DNA of 64,000 nucleotides from Ooceraea biroi. Lineage: Eukaryota; Arthropoda; Insecta; Hymenoptera; Formicidae. Location: positions 5,766,833 through 5,830,832 of the forward strand of contig NC_039513.1 of the NCBI RefSeq assembly GCF_003672135.1, given 5' to 3'. Below are positions 40,580 to 53,300 of the stretch, piece by piece. Positions within the stretch are counted from its first letter, which is position 1. Each line of letters begins with the position of its first letter. The translations under genes were made by a program, and so were the position numbers. The notes beneath the pieces are model-generated. The model saw only the letters and a list, made by a program, of their open reading frames with translations. It made no database searches and was not told the origin of the DNA.

Positions 40580-43500
40580 ATTAGCCGCGACGTAAGCGCG
40601 CACCCTCTCGAGCAGGTTACCATTCTACGAGGATATATCGGGTCACATCGAACATTACATTCGATCAGCGTGATTTCGCGCCGGCTGATTCAATTTTCCC
40701 TGATTCGCTTAACCGTCGTGGTAGCTGGCGGATCAGCTACGGTGCCGATTTCTCCGCGCGAACGTTGTTTTATGATGGCGTTTTCACGCGCGAGATCAAT
40801 GTTGCTGAGGTTTCACACACGATGCAATTTCTTGGTCGAATCAAACTTATCTTTTAAAAGAAGCTCTGTACAACGTGATAAAATTTTTGAAGTTGCACGA
40901 CGATCGATCAGAAATACGTTATCTCCTATAAAACACCGATACGATTGCAGTGGTACGTGTAAATTAATTATCCATTTATTATATGTGATTAATCACCGTA
41001 CAAGAGAACACGTGTAGTATTCAAACATGCATAAATAAAATATTTTTTCCAAGAACATTGCTTGGTCGGTTAACTCGTAACGCGCGTGAAAACAGCAGTA
41101 TACAATAAAAGGACGGGGTAGTCGTATTGAGCGTTAAAAGAGCGAGGATAATGCCAATGGAAGGGCTTGCATAAATAGATAATTTCAGTAGATTAGTGCT
41201 AAATACGAAGCACAAATGAGACGGTATCATTTGCACGACTAACACGAAGAGGCAAATATTTACCATGGCGATGACTGCTTGGCGTGCATTATCGCTGGTT
41301 TTACACACCGTGCAGCTAGATTGCCTGAGGTAAACACATATTACCGGCTAGATTCAATTTCTAGGATATTAAATTGTCCATTCTCCGTCACTGATTGCAT
41401 CTGCAACGCGCTTCAAATATACGGGTCGTCTCGGAAACACAGATCTTCAGCAAGTACATTTTAACGAGGATAAAAATTATTCCTTTTTAAATGCTCTCGG
41501 TAATTCAATTAAGAAGCCATTTTTTAACGAATTCCGTTTTTCCTGTGTTAAAATTCGCTCTTTTTTTTCTCGGATTGAAAAGCTCCATCGATGTCATTTT
41601 ATTTAAATGTACACGAAGTTGCTGAGTTAATTCAATTTGATTTTTTAAATTTTGCAGAATTCAATGTGCAATGAAACACTGGTCGCGAAAATAGTAAAAG
41701 TCGGTACTTTAAATGTCCCGTGGGAAAGTGACTTTCCCTGCGGTAACACCAATAAAACGTTATTATCGCTCATCACGAACTTTATTCAACGGTGTTGCAT
41801 CTTGCATGACTCTGCGCGATCATATCATGTTCACATATGTAGAAAACACAGTATTATTAACATTTAGTACACTTTTTACATATTTAATTTCATACAATTT
41901 TTTCGATATATTTTTTATATATATTCATATATTTATTTTTATATATTTTTATAGATATACTTTTTTCTTTTCAAACATAATAAGTACATTGTCAAATTTT
42001 ATTTTCTTCAACATGCAAAATATTTCATTTATAAAAAAAATACACTAGAAAATCTCTCTTATTTCTCGTAATACTTTTATGTGTTCTGTGATATGTTTCG
42101 CATGAAATTATTATTCTCGATGCTTCACTACAATCCACACCAATTACACGAGCCGCAGTATATCACATCGATCAATTTATCAACGTTAAATGCATTAAAG
42201 TACAATAGCGAGAGCACACACATTTACACTTGCACGTATATTGAAGTAGACACATAGACGCCATTTTAATTCAACCTGAATCTGAATAGAATTTGATAAG
42301 TCACGTGATATTTTTATTCGCTCTCTGAACTCATCACTGTCTCTCTGTAATATTCTGCCTTTGCTTCGAAGTTCCGATATTGTTCGTGCAAATCTCTATC
42401 TTGCACAAGAGCACAAATGAAAATTACTTAGCCTCCCAGCACGAACAACCAAGAGCGTTATCCTACGTATTCTCAGCTCGAGCTGGCGCACAATGGATCA
42501 GTTGAACGGTTGACGTTAGTTCAGATATTGTTCGCGCAGACCTCCATCACATACAAAGACGCAACCGAAAATCATTTAGGGTTTAAACATGAACCAACGA
42601 AGCACGTTATTCGACGTATCCTCGAATTAGCTCAAATTAACGTACAGACAGACTCAATTAGATGTTACATTGAAAGGATCCGTAAAACGGTCAAGCAACA
42701 TTTGTTCTGCGGTTTGTAACTGCATCTTCACATTGAAAGCAATGCAAAATGTTACGGAATGATAATTCTTCAATTGCAGCTACTCATTTTTTAATTCTTG
42801 TGATTGCCGCCGTATCAATCGAAAGCAGCTAAGTGTATAAATGTCGCTTGATCATAACAACGCATGTTGCGATAATTGCATCAAATTATCGATCGACACG
42901 AGCGTGATAGTTACCAAGACTTTGAATATTGCATGGCCGCGCGGTAATAAAACGAAGTATACCCGCCGGAATTTCCTAACAACTTCATCTCAGCTCGCGG
43001 GCATTCCAAACACGTCGCCTGGGATCACGCGCTTATCTGCGCTTTTGGACGATATAGAGTTCGCTGGACTACACACATGTATTATGAAAGAGCTAAATTG
43101 TTTTATCAATATAACGCGCGTGCATTTCTTACTTGATTAGTTGATTGTCATCAACATTACGTCCCATACTTTACAAGACAATAATTAAATTTAATTGCAG
43201 ATAGAAAAATAACACAACATGTAAAATGTGAAATATAAAAATTTGTACGAGTTTATTTCCGTATGGATGTGTGTTTAATGAATGCGTAATGCATTAATTG
43301 ATCGTATAGGGGTGCAGACGTAAAACGTACAACTTAAAAAATCTAGCAGAGTTAAGGTACATTCTTTGGAAAAAAAGCATCGGAAAATTCTAAACTCATA
43401 CGAAAGTAAAAAGGCCTGGAGGCGGAAGAGAGCGCCTTCTAACGCGTTCATTCGCACGAACGGCGCACAATCGCGTATTTTACGCTCAAGCGAGTAGCGA

Positions 43501-44220
43501 AAAGCGATCGAACGCAAGGGCCGGGTAGACTATCGACTGAGCGTTATCACGGAGATTGCAGCCGAGTAATCGGTATTGGTCAAACACAATTCCATTTCTA
43601 AACTATAATTCTAGCGTCCGCGAAAAAGATTTATAAAAAAAGCAACGAAGTAATCAATTGCCGACTGAGATACTGCGAAAATAACGTGAAATCTTTATGC
43701 GTTAAAGCCATAAAAAATCTGAAAGAAATCTGTTTTCGCTAAACACACTGATTTGCATCGATACACGTGACAGAACAACAATTTCAACATTCCACGTAAT
43801 ATTTCAATAGCGAAGCGAGAATAGAAGTAGAACACTCGTCAATACCGCGCGCGGTCGTCACGTCTGCGAAATTTCATAAAGTATTGAGCATCGTCTGTTC
43901 GGCGCGCGCTGTTTTTATTACGTGACTGTATAGTAATCGATAACGTAAACGGAAAGTGTGCGAAATGCTGACACACCAATGCACATCAATATATCATCTG
44001 ATATGAAACTGATAACAATTACGTTATAAGAATAAATTGTCAGCAAGAATAATAAATCGCCATCAATAAATAACTCGTACAGCGCTTCGCATGTAATTAT
44101 TTCACAGCAAATTCGAGATTACGCACGTTACTTCGTAATTTAAAATAAATGTCAAAGCATCCAAGAAAACTTTTCTCCCGTTAAAAGGAAAACACTATGT
44201 TAATCACGATTATTGCCGTG
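40580..44220. other. Non-coding stretch
   Basis: No gene supported. It contains the tandem duplication at 42370-42635. Frames at 40571-41017 (148 codons), 41713-42048 and 42841-43140 have no domain; the second is a Phe/Ile/Tyr-rich product of an AT-rich tract. Confidence 0.55.
42370..42635. repeat. Diverged tandem duplication, about 117-bp copies, period about 148 bp
   Basis: The segment from 42370 (AGTTCCGATATTGTTCG) to about 42486 aligns almost without gaps to 42518 (AGTTCAGATATTGTTCG) to about 42635. By eye about 70 percent of bases match, and alignment anchors stay within one base over more than 80 positions. Both copies contain stop codons when read in parallel frames, so the duplicated unit is not obviously coding now. 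A short unique linker of about 31 bp separates them. Confidence 0.75.
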
Positions 44221-44221
44221 T

Positions 44222-44960
44222 CTCTTACCGTCGAGATGGATGGTCGCGGCGTCGCGCTGGGAAGAAATTGCCCCGGTAAGAAATTGCGTTCGACGTTATA
44301 ACACACGGGTTATAGAGTGATAAAAAAAAGAACGGTTTTCCTTTTCTCCGTGGTTTGAAACACAATTTGCCGAGCGGTGGCGAGCGAGAGGCGAGCTTTA
44401 CGTCGGATGAATTTTTTACCCGCTGTAAGGTGTTTAGGATACGTACGATGCAGGCAGAAGGAGAGAGACAGGAAAAGAGAAGGAGGGAGAGGCAAATACT
44501 TTCTAAAAGAGTCGCCGCCCGCAACGTCGCTGACGCCGCTTTGGCCTCGGCGATTCATTGTAGCGGGTGCCAATGACCGCTAAGGTACGAGAGGGATGCT
44601 CGAGTGCATCACTGCATATTTTACTCGGGGGTGCACGTCACAAGGCGGGTCATGACGTCATGTCTAACCTACATACTTTAAGGGTGTGGAATCACGTCGG
44701 GGTACCCCTGCATTGTTATACGCGGCCGAGCCTGCCGCTGTACATGCGAGATACGACTCTGCAAGCGAAGACACTAGTCTCGCCTTTCCGTTTATCTCTC
44801 CGACGAAATTTGTCGACCGTTAGGAAAAGGCAGTTTCCCGGGCAGAACCGACAAGAACTTTCGTCGGGACTTGACGAAAATTCCAGTCCGATATCATTAA
44901 ATTTGTCCGTAATATGCAATTAATTCTCGCGCGCGCGCTCGTCACGTATCAGCTGACGTG
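44222..44960. promoter_or_regulatory. GC-rich block with splice donors on both strands; candidate promoter or 5' exon region
   Basis: A CpG-rich block within AT-rich DNA. On the minus strand CTCGACG is followed by GTAAGAG at 44229. On the plus strand CCCCG is followed by GTAAGAA at 44275, after a short frame opening with ATG at 44236. A palindromic CRE-type TGACGTCA lies at about 44655-44662. The block looks like the promoter and first exon of a gene, most simply on the minus strand, whose next exons I cannot locate. Low-complexity frames inside are not convincing proteins. Confidence 0.35.
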
Positions 44961-46873
44961 TATCGCCACGACATATGCGCTTACTTTATGGAAATGGGAA
45001 ATTTATGTGGAATATAAATTACATTTTATAGAACGCGTTCTAGAAACCTCGGCTTGTAATTTTAACGACTACTGCCTGAATCCGATGTTCCTTTCGAAAA
45101 TTTCGAGAGAAATGCGAACGTCCATTACAGTTTTCTAATATTACTCGTCTCCTGACGATATCGGATTTGTACGATATTGAATTTACGATCTGAATCTGAT
45201 GAATTATGTAGTAAAGCACTATTAGTCTGCACTGCTAGAGACGATTAAATGCTATCAAATATTATATAATATATACTACTATGTCTATACTGTACTATGT
45301 CTGTACTGTATATTGTAAGTTATATTTTAGAGTGTTGCATGCGGATTCCGCTATTTATTATTAAATTGAAAACCTGCTCGCTACTACTCATTTCCGTGCA
45401 AAACATATTCTAAATGTTCACATACATTCGTGCGAGATTTCGCATTAATAGATTAACTAACGCGATCCGTTTCCAAAAAAAATGTCTCTTCCCTGCAATG
45501 AAATAATTTAGTAGCAAATGTTCTTGTGTTATTTTACTGAATATATTCTTATTACTTTTAATATTTTCTGCCTATTTGTTTATATTGCAATTTCTGATAT
45601 TTAACATCATTTCGTTGCAAGTCGCCACAGATTGAGATATTCAGCCGGCCTAACGAATGGAATTCATACTGAAATCTCGACCTTGCGTCGTGTCGTGCGC
45701 TATGCACTAGAATCAGTGAATGCACAAGTTCGCTGACAGTACTAGTACATTACATACTGTGTACGTTGGCACTGTGACATGACACGTACTAGTATGAAAG
45801 CAATATTATTCTAGCATATGAGACTGAATAAGCAAAAAGGAACCAGATCCAAGTTATAGTGTGTGATACCAGGTGATGTCGTGTAAATCAGATGAAAGAT
45901 CCAGTTAAAGTTCTGATGCTATTTTATCGTGAAATAGTAAAGAATTACGATTAGGCGGTAATTTTATAGACTTATGCTTATACTTAACATTTAGCTATTT
46001 AATCAACTCAACATGATGTATTGATAATATTTAACAATAAAATTATATACAATTTAATTAAAATTGAAAATCAAAATGCTATATTTGATACAAGATTAAT
46101 TGATGCGATCTACGTTAGCTTAATCTATTGTCCGTCACATTTCACATTAATTCACCAAAAAGCACGCGTACTCTTTTTTTAAATTTTCGTGGAAGAAATC
46201 TGATTTTTCCATCTTATTCCTATCTGGGATTTTGGAAGATTTCATCTCTGTGAAGCGAATACGAGAGATAGATGCCGAGATGGAAACTTGACAAAAGCGG
46301 AACTTTGAACTGTAGATAGCAGATAAGAAAACGAATGAGCGCTCAAATTATTCCATGTAATGTACTTAAATTACACATGTCTTATGTACGTGTCTGTGCA
46401 CGCGCGAGCGCGTGCGTATTAAGTGTTTTCAGCAAAGAACTTTTATCTAATTTTCGAATCAAGAAAAAATTTGATCGGAACCTTATTATAGACGCTTAAA
46501 GGACGGTTGATCCGACCATTTCCTATATTTAGTCGATCACATAAAAGCAATCTGAAGAACTTTCCAATCAGGTGCCAACATGGAAACGGCAAGTCGAATC
46601 TACAAACGATGATGCTGGCTTATTTCCGTTACGACGGAAGACGAAGACGAAGGAAGATGATTTTTGTCCTACCGATTCACCAATGATTGGGTTTTTTCAG
46701 TGGTTACGTGAGGATTATTTAAATAAATGATTGGCGAGGTATATTACACTTCCATTAAGGAATTTTTCCAAAGATATCCAAAATACGATATTGAAAAATG
46801 CTTACACAGAAATTCTGCGCATAGTTTTACATGCATTTTTACATACAACTAAAGTACATACATTCTATTACTA

Positions 46874-46876
<3 letters not shown>

Positions 46877-46916
<40 letters not shown>
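46877..46916. repeat. (AT)n microsatellite
   Basis: Twenty uninterrupted AT dinucleotides, the longest pure dinucleotide run of its kind in the window; able to extrude a cruciform. Confidence 0.95.
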
Positions 46917-46919
<3 letters not shown>

Positions 46920-47367
46920 ATGTACGTACTACACATATCGATAATCAATAGAAACGAATTATTGAGAAGGAATATTTGTGTTGTTGATAAAAATAAGTAT
47001 AATTATATGCTATCTGATAAGAGACAAATAAGAGAGACATTCTGAAAAAATCTAAAGAAAATGCGAGTATGTAATATCTTAATTCTTTTTAATTAATAAA
47101 CAAATTCTTGTTTGACTAAATGCTAAAGTTTCAGATAAATAAACAATTTTTATTAAAATAAAAATTGTTATATAGATAACGGAGCAAACAACAGGCGGTA
47201 TTCAAATTTTTGCTGAAAGAAAATCCATAGTTGATCAAATAAAGATTATCATATTACAACAGTCTTCTCAATTGTGAGTAATGAGACACAAGGAGATATT
47301 AAGGAATAACAGAATATTTGACGTCGATTTAATTAAGTAGCTAAGACCGATTTGCAAGAACGGAAAC

Positions 47368-47637
47368 ATGGAAAAGTGTCTGCGAAAATGTCACAGTAGT
47401 TTCGTCATTAAAAAAACTGTGCACCGACTGCGAGAAGTGGGAAACTCGTTAAGAAGTTGGGAAAAAGAAGGTCTCGCCGCAGTCGGCAGTATTCTAAGAC
47501 AGAATTATTTGAATAATCGGATCCTGCCTTTGTATTTCGCATCCGATGCCGGCAACGAGACGAGCGAGTCTAGTGCTTCCGCAGGAGATTTAACCACATT
47601 CAAACGACCAAAAGAATTTCCAACTGTCACAAACTGA
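47368..47637 (+). CDS. Small open frame, 89 aa, uncertain
   Basis: Starts at an ATG in good context (AAAC before ATG) after an in-frame TAG and ends in TGA. The product is basic at its start (CLRKCHSSFVIKKTVHRLRE), then has a short hydrophobic-amphipathic section and a Ser/Thr-rich end. It is locally GC-richer than the flanks. No signal peptide, domain or nearby poly(A) signal supports expression. It may be a small gene, an exon or a chance frame. Confidence 0.22.
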   Translation: MEKCLRKCHSSFVIKKTVHRLREVGNSLRSWEKEGLAAVGSILRQNYLNNRILPLYFASDAGNETSESSASAGDLTTFKRPKEFPTVTN

Positions 47638-48826
47638 AATACCTCCATGTATATTCTTTACACGCGCCCTTGTAGACGGCGACATACATACATGTACATA
47701 CATACATGTGCAGCGTATGAGGAATCATTTCTCTTTTTTCTCTGTTTTCTCTGAGCTGTGACTTCCGTAAACGAATCTGAAGCTAATTTTATCTATGTAT
47801 ATTTGCTTCAAAGCCATTATGTTACTTAAAATTTTACTTAAAATTAATCCAAAAAAATAGCACACATATTGTGAATATATTTAAGCTTTCAAAATTTAAT
47901 TTGCCAAATTTAACGTTTTCTCAAATCTTTCCCCAAATGATTTGAAAGTTCTTCATAATTATAAACACGGTTTATTTCTCTCGCATAGACATAAACTATG
48001 TTATTACTGATTTTTAATGTAAGTTTTATATTAAACAATTTATCTATCTATTTATCTATCTACATATGTATACCTTTATATTTTATACATGTAAAAATAG
48101 GAAGTTATATACATCTGACAGTTTTGTACATTTTAAGTCGTCACAAGAGATTCTCTCTATACTTCAATTCTACGGAACGTCGATATATGGTTTTGATGCG
48201 GTAGTCTCTCCAGGGAAATCAAAAAACTTATAAAACTTTAAAGAATTTAAAATCGATTAAGATTTTACGTTGACCGCGCGGTGGTGATACATCCGGTTAT
48301 AAAATTTCTATCGGAAAAAAGAGAAAAAGGATATTGTACATCTAAATAGCAATACAAAAATAATATATAGAAGAGATACTCAAATGTCATGAACATTCTT
48401 CACATTGCTTATATAAATAGATTTAAATGATTTGAGCAAATTGCAACTCAAATATTTGAGTTACTAATATTGTCTGTGCATAACCATATACTACCACAGA
48501 TAGATATACAATTATGCAAATATATCTTATACCTGTTATTAATGGCAAATATATGCAACTGCAGAATGGTCCAATTAAAATCGAGTAAAATTTATGGATA
48601 AATCTGCGTATTTAAAACTCAATTTGTCCGGTATTATTGTGAGTCAACGGTACTCTGCAGGTCCCGACAAGCATAATTCGAAAGTATATTCTCGAGATAT
48701 TCCACGCAGTTCGGCGAAGTTTCCGCGAGCGCTTAACGCAGTTTATAAAGTTGCTCTGGCGTTCAGCGGCTCTCGGGTGACGATTAATCGCGAAAATCTT
48801 TCTTAAATTGAAAAAGCGCATTCCCC

Positions 48827-48856
48827 AAAAAGTTTCAAAATCAATTGAAACTTTTT
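48827..48856. repeat. Perfect 12-bp hairpin
   Basis: AAAAAGTTTCAA, six bases, then TTGAAACTTTTT. The stem is perfect. The U-rich 3' arm would resemble a terminator in bacteria, but here it is most likely a small inverted repeat. Confidence 0.6.
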
Positions 48857-49083
48857 GTTAATCGGACGAAATTACAGTGGCAGATAGGTCCTGGAGAAGG
48901 TCTTACCCAGTCCAAGATTCCATCGGAAACTTCTACTACAAGTCAATGTAAACTCCGTTCTCTTCTGCTTGCGGTTTCGATCGTAATGTCAAATTTTGAA
49001 TCTCCACTCTGACTCTGGAGTAGGATAAACTCGGCATACTGGTACTATTGATTTTGTGAGGGGCACGGAGGGAGGTCACATGG

Positions 49084-49200
49084 AGGAAGAGAGAGAAACC
49101 GAGAAATAGAGAGAAAAAGAGTGAGAGAGAGGAAAAATATAGAGAATGTGTATAAACGAGAAAATGTGAGTTAAAGAAAGTCGAGGGTAGGTGAAGTAAC
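49084..49200. repeat. Purine-rich (GA) tract
   Basis: About 115 bp dominated by GA, GAGA and AAAGA units on the plus strand, with few pyrimidines. It lies about 1.1 kb upstream of the large plus-strand gene and could be a GAGA-type element or simple degenerate repeat. Confidence 0.7.
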
Positions 49201-50321
49201 TTCTTATTCAGGTTGGTTTTCGCCTGATGGATAAAGGTTGGAATATATAGAGGCCTTTTGCAGATTTATTCAGAGTTATCCTTGGACGCTGCCCTGCACT
49301 GTCGTAACCACGGTAAAAATCGACGTGCACTTTAGGCTGAAAAGGCTGATATATCACACGATGCTCGCTTGATTCAATAAAGACAAGTAGTTTCTAGCAA
49401 TGGGCAAAGGTCGCCGTTGGTTCGATATTTCAGATCTCTTGATGCCTCACCGGATATCGAAAATTTCGTATCGTTATATTGGAACAAGCTACTGTAAAAT
49501 CCATACATGAGAGAAACACTGAAAATATTTTATTACATATGAATAATTTCCGTTTCGCAATTTTGATGTTTCAATATCCGTCAAGCGTGGCAAAGCATGG
49601 ATCTTATTAATGAAGACGCCGAGTCAAGTTAAGCAACCGTAATTAGTAACTCAATGCTCGAGATAGCTAATAGATATGCAGATACGTTCATATCAAGGAC
49701 CGAGATTTACGACAGGACGATATCGAAAGCTGTAATCGCATACTATGACAAATCTCATGAATGATTTGCGGCAATCTGCCGACAGAATCTGCTTCGCGTT
49801 GGAACCAGTCCAAAATTGATGGTGCGTTTTCCATGAAAATGTAACTCGTGCGTTCGCGCAACCAACGATGAGTGCTAGACGTATCTCATACATCAGACCG
49901 CGAGACATGATTTAATGATCGCGAAGATAATGTACGCGCGCGACGACGCCAGTGTGGATAATTGGCCAGATAAGTCCGTTAGAAATTGCACTAAATTCTT
50001 TAGCATGATTAATGAATATATCCTGATCTCCAAACAAAAAGAAGTAACCACGGAGATGGGAAGAGCATTCTGCAATCACTTCGTGTAAAACTGTTAATCA
50101 CAAAATTAAATTTTCCAAAACCAAAACAATCCAGGAAAATGTAAAGATGTACATAAATTCTAGCAATTGTGCAGTTACATTCCCCATCATATTGACAGGC
50201 CGATGTTCAGAAAATTAATAATGAAATAAATTAACCTACATTTCGATAGACAGATTAAATTCGCTGTACGCAAACTTCGAAAAAATACTGCTAAATCCTT
50301 AAGGCATTCCAAAAGTGAAAT

Positions 50322-53300
50322 ATGAAAACCGACAAAGCCTCTACTAAAAATCTGTTAGAAACTAACATCGACCAAAACAATGCAATGGAAACGAAACGTA
50401 AATCTGACGAGACAAAGATTTTTACAATAAAGTCCATACCAGAAAAAGAAGAGAGCTTTACGATGAAGGGAATAAATTCTTCTGGAGAAGAACGCAAGAT
50501 TTCAAGGAAAGAAAATAATGAAATATTAAAGAGGACGACTGAATCAAAATCTTATTCTAAGGAAATCAATGACAGCAAGAAAGGAAATAAATCTGTTCGA
50601 GAGTGTAAAGAAGGCACGTTCGCGAAAATAAACTCTGTCGATCAGCTTGACAAGACGCGTTCGATTCGAGGTGAACTTCCGTCCGGCGGATCGAAGTGTA
50701 ACGCTAAAGATCGGGAAAAGACTAAAATCGGTGACGTGACGGTGACTGATGGACGCCGTCAACGGCGTCCTCTCCGCGACATAATCGGCAAACGGGAGCA
50801 GCGCAGAAAGGAATTGGAGAAGGTAGAAGGTAATCTGCGACAACGGCTGGACATGCTTGAGTGCTCGATGCCGGCGGTGATGGTGTGGAATATCTGGCGG
50901 ATGGCGCAAGGTGCGCCCGTCTGTAGAATAAAACACATCCTGGAGAAGCAATTTGAAGACACGAGAGAGCTCTCCTGCCGCAGCACGCCGAGTCGCCATT
51001 ACGATTGTAGGGTGCGGGAGATCGAGGCCGAGAGGAAACTGGCGTTAAAGAAGGTGGAGGAAGCGCGAAATCTCTGGTCGGAGAAGCTCACCACGCTCGA
51101 GGAGCGAAAAAGAAAGCTCGAGGAAGTCAGGAGGATTCAGGAGGAGCAAAAGTGCGCGATGGAACGTTTGAACGAGGAAACCAGGATTCTACGAGAAACG
51201 ACTGAGAAACCGGAGATGGACGAATCGTGCCGTTACGGCGAGTGCGGTGATACGCAATGCAAACAGAGATGGCTCGACAAAGTGCCCAGCGTGACGTCCA
51301 TCAAATCCGGAGACATTCAGTGCCTGGAAAAGCTGCAGCGACTAGCGGAAGAGGAGATAACAATGAAAAGGGACATCGCCGAGTTGGAACGACGTGAGGA
51401 AGCTTACATGAGAACACTTCAACAGGCCGACGAGCTCTGGTCGAAGATGGAGAGCGACACGATGAACGCGACGAGGGCGCTGCAAGAGCAATTGGAAATG
51501 AAAACTGCGGCGAATCAGCAATTGGCAGAACGCGTGTGCGAGTTGGAAGACGCGTTGGAGAAGTGTCGGACTCGGATGGCCGCATGCCGGGCGGAGTTGG
51601 AGAAGTTCTTGAGTATCGAGAAAGTCGAGGCCATGATAGGCCGTGACGACGACGTCGCGAAGGTGACAGATAAGGAAGTTATCGCGAGGGTTAAAGTTGT
51701 GCATCGTCCGATAGGCAAAGTGGACGATGTTGCTACGGTGGAAAACATGGAAGTTCAAGTGAAAGTCGAAGTTGCGGACGAGGAGACGTTGACAAAGGTC
51801 GAAGTTGCAGACGAAGAAGCGTTAGCGAGAATCGCTTTGATCGACGCCGATGTCGAAGCGGCTGTCATCGGGGATGATAAATACGTCTCGGCTATACCTG
51901 AAGTGACTGATATCGGTATCGATCGCCCGGTGGATCTCGTGCGAGTCGAAGATGCAGAAGGCATAGTTCAACCGGAAGATTTTGCCTATGAGGAGCAGAG
52001 ATTCAAAGAAGTTCGGGAATACTTGGCCGAGTTAGACTCGTTAGAGGATCTCTATAAGGATGACGGTGAACCGTGCGCGCCTGATTTCGTATGCAATGAC
52101 GTAGTATCTTCGCCTACTGGTATGACGGATGAGGAATTAACTTCGTTGGGAATAGAACCGCCTGCACCAACGAAGGAACTTGATAGAAAGTTGGTCGTAA
52201 GCGAACAGGAACGAGAGAAACCATTTCAAAAAGAATTAAAAGAAAAAACGGATGACATCGTCAAAGATATCGAAAAAAAAGAAAAAAAAGTAGATGAAAC
52301 TCCTAGTATTAAAGTTCTCGAGAGGGAAAAGGCAGAAACATTGGTTGCTGAAGTTATGGATGTGAAGCCAGCTAGAGAAACTCTAACGCGTGGGATTGAG
52401 GAAGACATCACGGTTGATAGGCCAATAACGATACCAGATGACGTTAAAATGCCGGAAATAAAAAAGAAGGAAATCGATCAAGACATCGTAATACAACGAG
52501 ATACAATTCTATCGTGGGTCGATACAATCGATATAATTCGCGAGAAAGTAGCGGTACACACAATTTGCACTATACAAATTAGAATTTACAAGATATTACA
52601 ATTATATATGTAGAATTGTCCTGATATATATTTTAACTAATGTTAATATTAATATAAAAATGTAGCGTTCAGTAAGAAAATACTTATTCCTAATACTAAT
52701 GTTAACAAAATATCTGTTCTATATTTTTAGAAACATCCTGATTGTCACGCAGTGAAAAAAGATGCCGATATCCTAGTTAAAGAAGTCAGTGCATATGTCG
52801 GGGTAAGAGATCAACATCATATTCATTATCATCAGTTTCTGAATTATTATTAACTAATGATTTAAAAAATGTGCGTAAGATTTCGAAAATGCTCTTAATT
52901 TGATTAAAAGTCTTAGATTACAAGTTATTGTATTATTACAATTATATTTTATTAGATAAAACCTAAAAAGATACAAGAGGAAGATGTAACAATAATCACA
53001 GCAGAAGAAATATCGGTGAAAGAGGACTCCCCAGTAGAATTTGCCGAATCAAAATTATTACCTAAGCTTACGAAAGAGGAAATATTCACTGACATGGAAC
53101 CCTCTACAGTGGTTTCCATAGAAGATTCCTTTCAACCTCCCACAACTCCCATCGAAGAAGATTTGAAAGGCAACACGGTCCTACAGCTGAATGAACTTGT
53201 GCCAAATAAAGTAGAAATTGAAAGAAAAGAACTCAAAGAAACGATACAAGTCGAAGAAACTATGCAGAATGCAAAAGAAGCTGAAATATCTCAAATTAAT

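Larger units (their letters stand above)
44961..50321. other. Non-coding stretch upstream of the large coiled-coil gene
   Basis: AT-rich with several simple repeats (46877-46916, 48040-48070, 47685-47710), a purine-rich tract at 49084-49200 and a hairpin at 48827-48856. Only the 89-codon frame at 47368-47637 is worth noting as possible coding. No TATA box is clearly placed before the ATG at 50322; the leader and promoter of that gene should lie in the last kilobase. Confidence 0.55.

Noticed and set aside
45278..45309. Short direct repeat CTATGTCTATACTGTA / CTATGTCTGTACTGTA
   Set aside because: Two 16-bp units in AT-rich DNA; too small and without context to support an element.
48827..48856. 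Hairpin with T-run considered as an intrinsic terminator
   Set aside because: The window is eukaryotic, where this signal does not end transcription by RNA polymerase II, and no gene ends there.
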